12,861 bases of DNA from Acidobacteriota bacterium. Its GTDB lineage: Bacteria > Acidobacteriota > Blastocatellia > Pyrinomonadales > Pyrinomonadaceae. Location: NCBI GenBank assembly GCA_024640445.1, contig JAHEEZ010000090.1, positions 1 to 12,861 on the forward strand, read 5' to 3'. Made by a program: the position numbers and the translations under genes. Each line of letters starts with the position of its first letter. The stretch's first letter is position 1. Under the pieces are notes generated by a model. That model ran no database searches. It was not told the DNA's origin and saw nothing but the letters and a program-made list of their open reading frames with translations. This document shows, one piece after another, positions 1 to 5,935 of this stretch.

Positions 1-240
1 CTCAGAGATATGTTTTGGGCTCTCAAGCACACCTGATTCCAGGTCTGGGATGTCGATCGGCACGTCACCGTGGTCGGTAACTTCGTAGCCAAGATCCTTT
101 ATGTGGCTGTAGATTCGCTTGTCGCGAAATTCCGCAAGGCGGATCGCAGATACGCCGAGTTCGCTTCCCGGTTTTCCGGCCCCAAATCCAAGCGGAACAC
201 CGAGGATGCCGACGTGACGCCCTACTCCGGGTAAATACAT
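1..240 (-). CDS. rocF: Arginase/ureohydrolase family protein, N-terminal part (gene runs off the window)
   Basis: This is the first ~80 residues of a gene cut by the window edge. The translation begins MYLPGVGRHVGILGVPLGFG and continues with GAGKPGSELGVSAIR, then LGYEVTDHGDVPI. That pattern (hydrophobic strand, G-rich turn, G-x-x-AIR, then a 'DhGD' strand) is the usual N-terminus of arginase/agmatinase-fold enzymes, which hydrolyse arginine or related guanidino compounds to urea with a Mn2+ pair. The metal-binding motifs lie beyond the window, so the substrate cannot be confirmed. Two in-frame ATGs are possible, at 255 and 240. The ATG at 240 has GGAG nine bases upstream, while the one at 255 has no visible Shine-Dalgarno, so 240 is preferred. 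The gene lies a few bases after the HPr gene and is probably in the same operon. The family call is moderately sure; arginase over agmatinase or another ureohydrolase is an inference. Confidence 0.7.
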   Translation of the reverse strand, partial: MYLPGVGRHVGILGVPLGFGAGKPGSELGVSAIRLAEFRDKRIYSHIKDLGYEVTDHGDVPIDIPDLESGVLESPKHISE

Positions 241-264
241 TTCATCAAGCTCCATGATTTTATT

Positions 265-549
265 CTAACGGCGGGAAGGCATTTCGCCGAATCCATCGGC
301 AAATAATGCCGTCATCGCGTCGAAAGCATGATCCTCATCAGGACCCTCAACTTCCATTCTTAGTACCACTCCCTTTGAGGCTGCAAGCGTCAGGACGCTG
401 AGAATCGATTTTGCGTCCGCGTAAACAGACTTGTCCTCCCGCACGAGCAGGATGGAACTATCGAATTCGCCCGCGAGCCGCACGACCTGCGCGGCAGCGC
501 GGGCGTGTAGACCTAATTGGTTAATGATCGCAAGATCGCCTGTTCTCAT
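265..549 (-). CDS. ptsH: HPr-family phosphocarrier protein
   Basis: A 94-residue PTS phosphocarrier, close to the usual ~85-90 residues of HPr. The active-site loop LGLHARAAA places the phosphoryl-accepting histidine at residue 15 with Arg17 next to it. The usual proline of GLHARPA is alanine here. The second helix region reads ADAKSILSVLTLAASKG; its Ser48 aligns with the regulatory Ser46 phosphorylated by HPr kinase, and hprK lies in the same gene cluster. The C-terminal part (VEGPDEDHAFDAMTALF) is the normal last helix. The start ATG overlaps the stop of the EIIA gene as ATGA, which implies translational coupling. HPr would receive phosphate from Enzyme I (not in this window) and pass it to the neighbouring EIIA. 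A regulatory rather than a sugar-transport role is inferred from the absence of EIIB and EIIC nearby. Confidence 0.93.
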   Translation of the reverse strand: MRTGDLAIINQLGLHARAAAQVVRLAGEFDSSILLVREDKSVYADAKSILSVLTLAASKGVVLRMEVEGPDEDHAFDAMTALFADGFGEMPSRR

Positions 550-965
550 GCTTTGGATTTGTGAGGGTCAAGCAGATCTGCCGCCTTGTAGATCGACTGC
601 TTGCCCTGTTCCTCGACGAGAGCGGCCATTTCCGAAAGGGTCATTTCCTTGTTCTGCGAAGCCAGTTTGATCACCATCGGCAGGTTGACCCCCGTGACCA
701 CTTCAACCTCGTTTTCCTTTATGAACATTGCGCTGATATTTGTCGGAGTTCCTCCGAACATGTCCGTCAGGAGAAGTACCCCGTTGCCGCTGGAAACGCT
801 CTTGATCGCCCTCTGGATCTCTCCCTGGGCGACCTCTACGTTATCGTGCCAGCCGATCGAAACCGCGGCGATGTGCGGAATATCCCCGACCACCTGCTCA
901 GCGGCCGAAAGCAGTTCATTTGCGAACTGACCGTGCGAGACCACGACTCCTCCTATCTTCTTCAT
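546..965 (-). CDS. PTS EIIA component, mannose/fructose (EIIA-Man) family
   Basis: A single-domain 139-residue cytoplasmic protein. It begins MKKIGGVVVSHGQFANELL; His11 matches the phosphorylated histidine of EIIA-Man domains. LLLTDMFGGTPTN (residues 64-76) and TGVNLPM (91-97) are the other conserved family loops, and the length equals one EIIA domain with no fused EIIB. A strong Shine-Dalgarno (GGGGGGAG, six bases before the ATG) lies in the 21-base gap after rapZ. The gene occupies the place that ptsN (EIIA-Ntr) has in the proteobacterial rpoN cluster, but it belongs to a different fold family. With no EIIB or EIIC beside it, it is probably a signalling EIIA whose phosphorylation state reports PTS flux from HPr. 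Its target is not visible in the sequence. I give no symbol because manX would imply mannose transport. Confidence 0.92.
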   Translation of the reverse strand: MKKIGGVVVSHGQFANELLSAAEQVVGDIPHIAAVSIGWHDNVEVAQGEIQRAIKSVSSGNGVLLLTDMFGGTPTNISAMFIKENEVEVVTGVNLPMVIKLASQNKEMTLSEMAALVEEQGKQSIYKAADLLDPHKSKA

Positions 966-986
966 AAACTACTCCCCCCTTCCCAA

Positions 987-1883
987 CTATTTCGCCACAT
1001 CTCTGTGAACGACCTTCGTGTCGTAGCCGGCTTCATTCAGTCTCTCGCCAATACGCTCTGCGGCCATAACAGACCTGTGCCTTCCGCCTGTGCAGCCGAT
1101 ACCGATCGTCAGATACGCCTTTCCCTCTCGTCTGTAAAGCGGCAAGAGATATTCAAGCAATTCAATGAACCTGCGAAGAGTTTCCCTCACGTCTTCCTGA
1201 GAATCCAGGAAAGCCGCGACCTTCTTATCTGTCCCAGGAAGTTCCTTGAGCTTCTTCTCAAAATACGGGTTCGGCAAATGTCGCACGTCGAACATCAGGT
1301 CAACATCCCTCAGTACCCCGTGTTTGTGACCGAAGCTGACTACCTGAACCTGCAAGGGGATGCCTTCCCTGTGTTCGCCAAACCTCTGGACAAGCGTCCG
1401 CCGCAACGAATGTACATTGTGTTGAGAGGTGTCGATCGTAAGATCAGCCAGAGAACGCACCGCGCTCATCGCTTCTCGCTCGGACCTGATCGCTTCAAGG
1501 ACACCGACCCCGTCATCTGCCGGATGCGGCCGGCGGGTCTCGCTGAATCTGCGCTTCAGCACTTTGTCCGAAGCGTCGAAGAACAAAATGAACGGCTCAA
1601 GGCCCCGCCTCTTCAGCTTCTTGAGTTCCGCCGGAAAATCCGAGAGAAAATGGCGCTCTCGGATGTCGATCACGAGCGCGGCTTTCTCTATGGCGATCAG
1701 ACCTTCGGAGTTTGGAAGCATAAGCCGCGAGAATGGAGAAAGTATCGTGACCGGCAGGTTATCCACGCAAAAATACCCAAGATCCTCGAACGCATTTGTC
1801 GCCGATGACATTCCCGACCCGCTGAGGCCCGTGATAATGATGAACCTCTCGAGCTTTTCCTGTTTGTCGCCGGTATCCGTCAT
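987..1883 (-). CDS. rapZ: RapZ/YvcJ family nucleotide-binding protein with altered Walker A
   Basis: A 298-residue protein of the RapZ (YhbJ/YvcJ) family, near the usual ~285. In enterobacteria RapZ is an RNase E adaptor that senses glucosamine-6-phosphate and directs decay of the GlmZ sRNA; in Bacillus, YvcJ hydrolyses nucleotides. The N-terminal P-loop domain reads FIIITGLSGSGMSSATNAFE, then YFCVDNLP (37-44) and VIDIR (71-75). The C-terminal domain carries SFGHKHG (183-189), FDVRHLPNP (198-206), AAFLD (223-227) and GIGCTGGRHRSV (261-272), all family signatures. The odd point is residue 25: the Walker A lysine expected in GLSGSGKS is methionine, encoded by a clear ATG codon. The rest of the protein is intact, so this is not decay. 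It starts 6 bases after the hprK stop, with GGAGGAG at the end of hprK serving as ribosome binding site. The family is sure; the RNA-adaptor role in this organism is not. Confidence 0.95.
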   Translation of the reverse strand: MTDTGDKQEKLERFIIITGLSGSGMSSATNAFEDLGYFCVDNLPVTILSPFSRLMLPNSEGLIAIEKAALVIDIRERHFLSDFPAELKKLKRRGLEPFILFFDASDKVLKRRFSETRRPHPADDGVGVLEAIRSEREAMSAVRSLADLTIDTSQHNVHSLRRTLVQRFGEHREGIPLQVQVVSFGHKHGVLRDVDLMFDVRHLPNPYFEKKLKELPGTDKKVAAFLDSQEDVRETLRRFIELLEYLLPLYRREGKAYLTIGIGCTGGRHRSVMAAERIGERLNEAGYDTKVVHRDVAK

Positions 1884-1889
1884 CGCAGT

Positions 1890-2846
1890 CTATTCTCCTC
1901 CGCCAATCGCGCGGGAATGCCTTTCGATCAGGTTTCTGGCCGCATCGTGACCAGCTATTTTGAGCAAGTGGATACGGACCGCCGTCTCAACCAGTGTAGA
2001 CAGATTGCGGCCTGAGCTGACAGGAAGAACGAATTTCGGCAGATGTATCCCGAATATCTCTTCGACTTCCATCTCAAGGCCGAGCCGGTCAATTTCTTTC
2101 ACTTTTTCCCATCGACGAAGCTCTATGCACAGATCGATATTCTTCGACATGCCTACCGCGCTCACACCAAAAAGGTCTTGTATGTTGAGGATCCCGAGTC
2201 CGCGTATCTCAAGGTGGCCCCTGGTAAGTGCCGGGGAACTCCCCTCCAGCACGTCTCCTATCTTCTTCACCACCACCGAATCATCTGAGATAAGCCGGTA
2301 TCCGCGTGTCACAAGGTCGAGCGCGCATTCAGATTTCCCGATGCCGGATTCTCCCAGAAGGAGCACGCCGATCCCGTACATTCCCAACAACACGCCGTGC
2401 AGAGTGATCGAAGGGGCTAGAGTATTCTGAAGAAAGTTGGAAACCTCGGCGATCGCAGTGGAGCTCACCGCCTGAGTACGCAAGGTCGGGATAGAGGCGC
2501 TTCTTAGTACCGAGCCTATCTCCCTGGGGATCGTCAGTCCCTTTGTGACCAAAACACAGCAGATCTTCGCGAGGTCGAGGTGTCGAACCGCCGCCTCCCT
2601 TCCTGCCGCGTCAAGTTGTCGCAGATACGATGTTTCGCTCTGGCCGATGATCTGAAGCCTGCCTTTATGGATGTAGTGAGTGTAGCCCGCGAGTCCAAGT
2701 CCCAATTTCTGGATCCTGTCGGAATCGATGTAATTCACATCAAGATTTGCTGCGCCGAGCACGACCTCAGGCCCCAGCTTCTTCGGGGCATTCTCGACGA
2801 ATTCCCGGATCGTGATCCGTGGCTTTGCTGAAGGGTTATGCCTCAT
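1890..2846 (-). CDS. hprK: HPr kinase/phosphorylase
   Basis: A 318-residue bifunctional enzyme that uses ATP (or PPi) to phosphorylate the regulatory serine of HPr and also removes that phosphate by phosphorolysis. The N-terminal domain (~1-130) is the variable regulatory half. The C-terminal catalytic half has ITLHGVLLGMYG with the catalytic histidine at 150, Walker A GESGIGKSE (165-173), LISDDSVVV (185-193), the family signature LEIRGLGILNIQDLFG (212-227), and RLGLEME (254-260) followed by PVSSGRNL (275-282). All key residues look present. It is the first gene after the intrinsic terminator that closes rpoN-hpf, so it must have its own promoter or rely on read-through; no clear promoter was seen. 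Its likely substrate, HPr with Ser48, is encoded three genes downstream. In firmicutes this pair drives carbon catabolite repression. In diderms it more often tunes a regulatory PTS, which is the likelier role here. Confidence 0.96.
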   Translation of the reverse strand: MRHNPSAKPRITIREFVENAPKKLGPEVVLGAANLDVNYIDSDRIQKLGLGLAGYTHYIHKGRLQIIGQSETSYLRQLDAAGREAAVRHLDLAKICCVLVTKGLTIPREIGSVLRSASIPTLRTQAVSSTAIAEVSNFLQNTLAPSITLHGVLLGMYGIGVLLLGESGIGKSECALDLVTRGYRLISDDSVVVKKIGDVLEGSSPALTRGHLEIRGLGILNIQDLFGVSAVGMSKNIDLCIELRRWEKVKEIDRLGLEMEVEEIFGIHLPKFVLPVSSGRNLSTLVETAVRIHLLKIAGHDAARNLIERHSRAIGGGE

Positions 2847-2885
2847 CGGCTGATACTTTTCCGGGCGTTACAAAAATGGAAGCTT

Positions 2886-2905
2886 CCGGGGTTCTCATTC
2901 CCCGG
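2886..2905 (-). promoter_or_regulatory. Hairpin in the hprK 5' leader
   Basis: A perfect 6-bp GC-only stem (CCGGGG/CCCCGG) with an 8-base loop lies between the hpf terminator and the hprK start. On the minus strand it is followed by the palindrome GGAAGCTTCC and then five T residues. It could be a weak second terminator or a leader structure. The 10-base string gcttccgggg at 2882-2891 also occurs in the upstream terminator at 2958-2967. The sequence shows the structure only; its function is inferred. Confidence 0.4.
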
Positions 2906-2929
2906 CAGTAGTCTTGAAGTGGATCTCGG

Positions 2930-2970
2930 AAAAAAACAAGGCCCCCGGAAACAGGGTGCTTCCGGGGGCC
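2930..2970 (-). terminator. Rho-independent terminator after hpf
   Basis: A perfect 11-bp GC-rich stem (arms 2940-2950 and 2960-2970) with a 9-base loop is followed on the minus strand by TTG and then seven T residues at 2936-2930. It begins six bases past the hpf stop codon. It ends the rpoN-hpf transcript and separates it from the hprK operon. Confidence 0.93.
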
Positions 2971-2976
2971 CGGGAT

Positions 2977-3327
2977 CTAACCCGCGTCTGTTTCGGCTGC
3001 GGCCGGCGCGACTTCGCCCGCCTTCTTGGCCTTGTGCGACTTGTCGATTATCTTATTCTTGACCCTCAGGGCCTGCCTCTCGATCTTCGAGACCGTCTGG
3101 GAAAGCGAAAGGTACATATCTTCTTCGGTGCTGGTGGCGGTTAGAACCTGATTTCTCCATTTCACCACTATCTCGGACCGGTGAAGCCCCCTCTCAACCT
3201 CAATGATCACGTGGGCATAATTGTCTTCCTTGTCGAAGAGATGATCGAGTTTCTCGAATTGTTCTTCCACGTGAGCACGTATCGCCGGGGTGACTTCAAG
3301 ATGTCTTCCTGTGTATTCGAATCTCAT
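2977..3327 (-). CDS. hpf: Ribosome hibernation promoting factor (HPF/RaiA family), short form
   Basis: A ~116-residue protein beginning MRFEYTGRHLEVTPAIRAHV, followed by EEQFEKLDHLF. This is the typical N-terminus of the S30AE/HPF fold, which binds the small ribosomal subunit near the decoding centre and inactivates ribosomes in stationary phase. Further family features are HVIIEVERG, the WRNQVLTATSTEEDMYLSL segment and a lysine-rich helix (RVKNKIIDKSHKAKKAG). There is no long C-terminal dimerisation domain, so it is the short form; the last ~12 residues are an Ala/Glu-rich tail. The ATG at 3327 was chosen because GAGG lies eight bases upstream. A GTG three codons earlier (3336) would put the start inside that Shine-Dalgarno. 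The gene follows rpoN by ~77 bases and ends at a strong terminator, so it is the last gene of that transcript. Confidence 0.94.
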   Translation of the reverse strand: MRFEYTGRHLEVTPAIRAHVEEQFEKLDHLFDKEDNYAHVIIEVERGLHRSEIVVKWRNQVLTATSTEEDMYLSLSQTVSKIERQALRVKNKIIDKSHKAKKAGEVAPAAAETDAG

Positions 3328-3404
3328 AATCTGCACCTCAAAATTGTTTGCTGTAATGCTTTCCTTATCCGGACCGCATATGAATGAAAGGATCGTTCGG
3401 GAGC

Positions 3405-4988
3405 CTATATTATTACCTTGCGCTCCCTAGATCCCGGTATGTTCATTTGATCGCGGTATTTTGCGACTGTCCGGCGCGACAGCTTGACGCCGCCCCTGCC
3501 GAGCATTTTTGCTATCTTGTCATCAGTCAATGGTTTCTTTGAATTCTCCTCCTCGATCATTTTCTTTATCTTCAGCTTGAGGATCCGAGTCGAAACCTCC
3601 TCGCCGTCCTCATTCATCATTCCCTCGCTGAAGAATCTTCTTAGTTCAAGGACGCCTTGCGGGGTGTGCGCGTATTTGCGGTTCACCACCCTGGAAATGG
3701 TTGACAAGTGCATCCCTATGTCCTCAGCGACATCCTTCAGCATCATCGGCTTCAGGTGCTGTACGCCGTAGTCAAGAAAATCCCTTTGCCTATGCACGAT
3801 GCACTCAACAACCCTGTAGATCGTCTGCCGCCTGTGTTCGATGTTTCGCAGCAGGTCGACCGCAGATCGGACTTTGTCCTTGATAAAGTCCTTTGTTTCC
3901 TTGTTCGTCTCGTCCTTCGAAAGCAGCTGCTGGTATGAATGGCTGATCCTGAGCCGGGGGCTTCCGCCGTCCGAGAAATAGATCACGTATTCACCTTCAA
4001 CCTTTTCGATGTAGACCTCTGGCGAAATATAGATCGGCTGTTCCGCTGTGTATTCCCTGCCCGGATACGGGTCAAGTTCCCTTATCTTCTGGATCTCGTC
4101 GTTCAATTCCTCTAACCCGAGTCCCGTCTTTCGGGCAAGATGCTGCAGCCTGTGCGGCTGAAGGTCTTCGAAGTAATTCGCAACAAGATCAGCGGCCAGG
4201 CTCTCGCCCGCACCTATGTTCTCGAGCTGCGCCAGGAGGCATTCTTTAACGTCACGGGCCCCGCATCCCACAGGTTCGAGCCGCATCACGATCCTCCGCG
4301 CCCGCTCTACGGTCTCATCCGAACATCCGGTCATCTCCGATATCTCTTCGTTCGTTGCGTTGAGCCGCCCGTATTCGTCGAGATTGCCTATCACACAGAT
4401 CGCGGCGGCCTCAACCTCATCGCCGATCCGCTGAAGATGGAGCTGCCATTCAAGATGTTCTGTTAATGATTCGGAGCCTGAAAGGAATTGTTCGAAACTT
4501 GGCGCGTCCTCTTTGTACTCGAACTCCTGGGTTTTGTATCCAGGGTCAAGATAGTCCTGGAACTCACGACCCAGATCGACGTCCTCGAAAGCGTCGGAGT
4601 GGTCCTCGCCGTCAGCTTCAAGTTCGGCATCTTCCGATACAGAGTCCTCGATTGCCTCACGGGTCTCGTCCGAGGGATCACCGTCGTGACCGTTTTCCGA
4701 GACAGAGGAATCTTTGTCTGGTACGTCCCAATCCGAATCGCCTTCGGAACCGGGTTCTTCGTATTCCCGTTCCGTGCCGTCGGCATTTTGGTCAAGTATT
4801 TTCTCTGCGAGTTCCTGGATCTCGTCTTCGGTCTGGACCTCTTCGAGGATGGGGTTGGCTTCAAGCTCCTGCTGGATCAGCTCACTCAACTCAATGGTGG
4901 TCATCTGCAGCATTTCTATGCGTTGCCTCAGTTGAGGCGTCAGCACCATTTTTTGCTGGAGTTTTTGAGTGAGCCTAAGAGATGACAT
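3405..4988 (-). CDS. rpoN: RNA polymerase sigma-54 factor
   Basis: A full-length 527-residue sigma-54, which recruits RNA polymerase to -24/-12 promoters that need an AAA+ enhancer-binding activator. Region I (1-50) has the Q- and L-rich start LRLTQKLQQKMVLTPQLRQ and ends ELEANPILEE. Region II (about 51-165) is long and strongly acidic. The core-binding region follows, with LDEYGRL (203-209), RLEPVGCGARDV (236-247) and REYTAEQPIYISPEV (311-325). The helix-turn-helix is MLKDVAEDIGMHLSTISRVV (416-435), followed by NRKYAHTPQG. The RpoN box is SRRTVAKYRD (504-513), with serine in place of the usual first alanine. The start has GAGG only four bases upstream. It lies between lptB and hpf, as in many Gram-negative genomes. 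No sigma-54-type promoter was noticed in the gaps, so its targets are elsewhere. Confidence 0.97.
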   Translation of the reverse strand: MSSLRLTQKLQQKMVLTPQLRQRIEMLQMTTIELSELIQQELEANPILEEVQTEDEIQELAEKILDQNADGTEREYEEPGSEGDSDWDVPDKDSSVSENGHDGDPSDETREAIEDSVSEDAELEADGEDHSDAFEDVDLGREFQDYLDPGYKTQEFEYKEDAPSFEQFLSGSESLTEHLEWQLHLQRIGDEVEAAAICVIGNLDEYGRLNATNEEISEMTGCSDETVERARRIVMRLEPVGCGARDVKECLLAQLENIGAGESLAADLVANYFEDLQPHRLQHLARKTGLGLEELNDEIQKIRELDPYPGREYTAEQPIYISPEVYIEKVEGEYVIYFSDGGSPRLRISHSYQQLLSKDETNKETKDFIKDKVRSAVDLLRNIEHRRQTIYRVVECIVHRQRDFLDYGVQHLKPMMLKDVAEDIGMHLSTISRVVNRKYAHTPQGVLELRRFFSEGMMNEDGEEVSTRILKLKIKKMIEEENSKKPLTDDKIAKMLGRGGVKLSRRTVAKYRDQMNIPGSRERKVII

Positions 4989-5049
4989 TAATCCTCAATA
5001 ACCAAAAAACTGCGAATCGAAGATGTAAGGTTGTTCGGAACGCACCTTC

Positions 5050-5079
5050 ATTATAACCGATAAGAATCTGAAAAGTGAA
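5050..5079 (-). promoter_or_regulatory. Sigma-70-type promoter for rpoN-hpf
   Basis: On the minus strand a perfect TATAAT (-10, at 5055-5050) is preceded by TTCACT (4 of 6 to TTGACA, at 5079-5074) with an 18-base spacer. It lies in the 100-base lptB-rpoN gap. The predicted transcript would start near 5043, giving a leader of about 55 bases before the rpoN ATG. It was predicted by eye only. Confidence 0.55.
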
Positions 5080-5088
5080 AATTCGAAA

Positions 5089-5835
5089 TCAAAGCTCGAA
5101 GCGCTGACCAAGATACAGTCGGCGAACCTCGTCATCGGTAACGAGTTCGGATGGTTCTCCGCTTTTCAGAATCCTGCCCTCGGCCATAATGTAGGCGCGA
5201 TCCGTGATTCCCAGGGTCTCGCGGACATTGTGATCGGTAATGAGTATGCCGATGTCGCGGTCCTTGAGGTAGAGGATAATGTCGCGGATGTCCTCGATCG
5301 CGATGGGATCGATGCCCGCGAAAGGCTCGTCAAGAAGAATGAACTGCGGTTCGGTTGCGAGGCATCGGGCGATCTCCACGCGGCGCCTTTCCCCGCCGGA
5401 GAGCGAATCACCACGGGTCTTCCTGACGTGTGCGATCCCGAATTCTTCAAGCAGCTCCTCGAGACGCTGAAAACGGGCGGCACGCGGCATCTTCATTGTT
5501 TCCAGAACCGCCAGTATGTTCTGCTCCGCGGAAAGGCGGCGGAAAATAGACGGTTCCTGAGGAAGGTAGCCGAGGCCGAGCCGAGCTCGGAGATACATCG
5601 GCAGCCTTGTGACGTTGTCGCCATTTAGCCAAATCTCCCCGCGCTCGGTCCTCTCAAGACCGACCATCATATAGAAAGTGGTCGTCTTGCCCGCGCCGTT
5701 AGCACCAAGAAGGCCGACTATTTCACCCTTCGAAACCTCTAGAGACACATCGTCCACGACCCGCCGGCGACCGTAGGTTTTCTGAAGATTGCTGGCGGTC
5801 AGTTTTTCGCCTTTTGCTCCCGAACCGTTTTCCAC
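5089..5835 (-). CDS. lptB: LPS export ABC transporter ATP-binding protein LptB
   Basis: A 248-residue ABC ATPase, typical for LptB (~240). It powers extraction of lipopolysaccharide from the inner membrane with LptF/LptG and feeds the periplasmic LptC-LptA bridge. It has Walker A GANGAGKTT (44-52), the Q-loop LPQEPSIF (91-98) with the LptB-like RRLSAEQNI after it, the signature LSGGERRRVEIAR (145-157), Walker B FILLDEPFAGIDP (165-177) and the switch histidine DHNVRE (201-206). The C-terminal YIMAEGRILKSGEP is standard for LptB/LivF-type ATPases; the location just after the LptC/OstA gene and before rpoN makes LptB the right choice. The start is a GTG with a poor Shine-Dalgarno (GGG six bases upstream). 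A stable hairpin lies in the leader between this gene and the preceding one. Confidence 0.95.
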   Translation of the reverse strand: MENGSGAKGEKLTASNLQKTYGRRRVVDDVSLEVSKGEIVGLLGANGAGKTTTFYMMVGLERTERGEIWLNGDNVTRLPMYLRARLGLGYLPQEPSIFRRLSAEQNILAVLETMKMPRAARFQRLEELLEEFGIAHVRKTRGDSLSGGERRRVEIARCLATEPQFILLDEPFAGIDPIAIEDIRDIILYLKDRDIGILITDHNVRETLGITDRAYIMAEGRILKSGEPSELVTDDEVRRLYLGQRFEL

Positions 5836-5869
5836 AAGTTACCCGTAGTTCCTACCCTTTATGCTCATT

Positions 5870-5900
5870 GGCCGGGCACCGACATAGGCGGTGCCCGGCC
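5870..5900 (-). promoter_or_regulatory. Strong intergenic hairpin between lptC/OstA and lptB
   Basis: A perfect 12-bp inverted repeat (ggccgggcaccg / cggtgcccggcc) with a 7-base loop lies 35 bases after the lptC/OstA stop and 35 bases before the lptB start. Neither side is followed by a T-tract, so it is not a standard intrinsic terminator. It may be an mRNA stabiliser or processing site that sets lptC:lptB expression, or a dispersed repeat. The structure is seen directly; the role is inferred. Confidence 0.6.
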
Positions 5901-5935
5901 CCGATATGGATATTGTAATTAACAGCGCAAAAAGT

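Noticed and set aside
561..1808. A 415-codon open frame on the plus strand, antisense to rapZ and the EIIA gene
   Set aside because: It is a shadow of two well-supported minus-strand genes. Its translation shows no family motif and is rich in Arg, Pro and His as expected of an antisense frame.
2847..2929. Possible promoter for hprK in this gap
   Set aside because: I looked for -35/-10 pairs and for the GG/GC pattern of sigma-54 promoters. Nothing of convincing quality and spacing was seen, so none is annotated.
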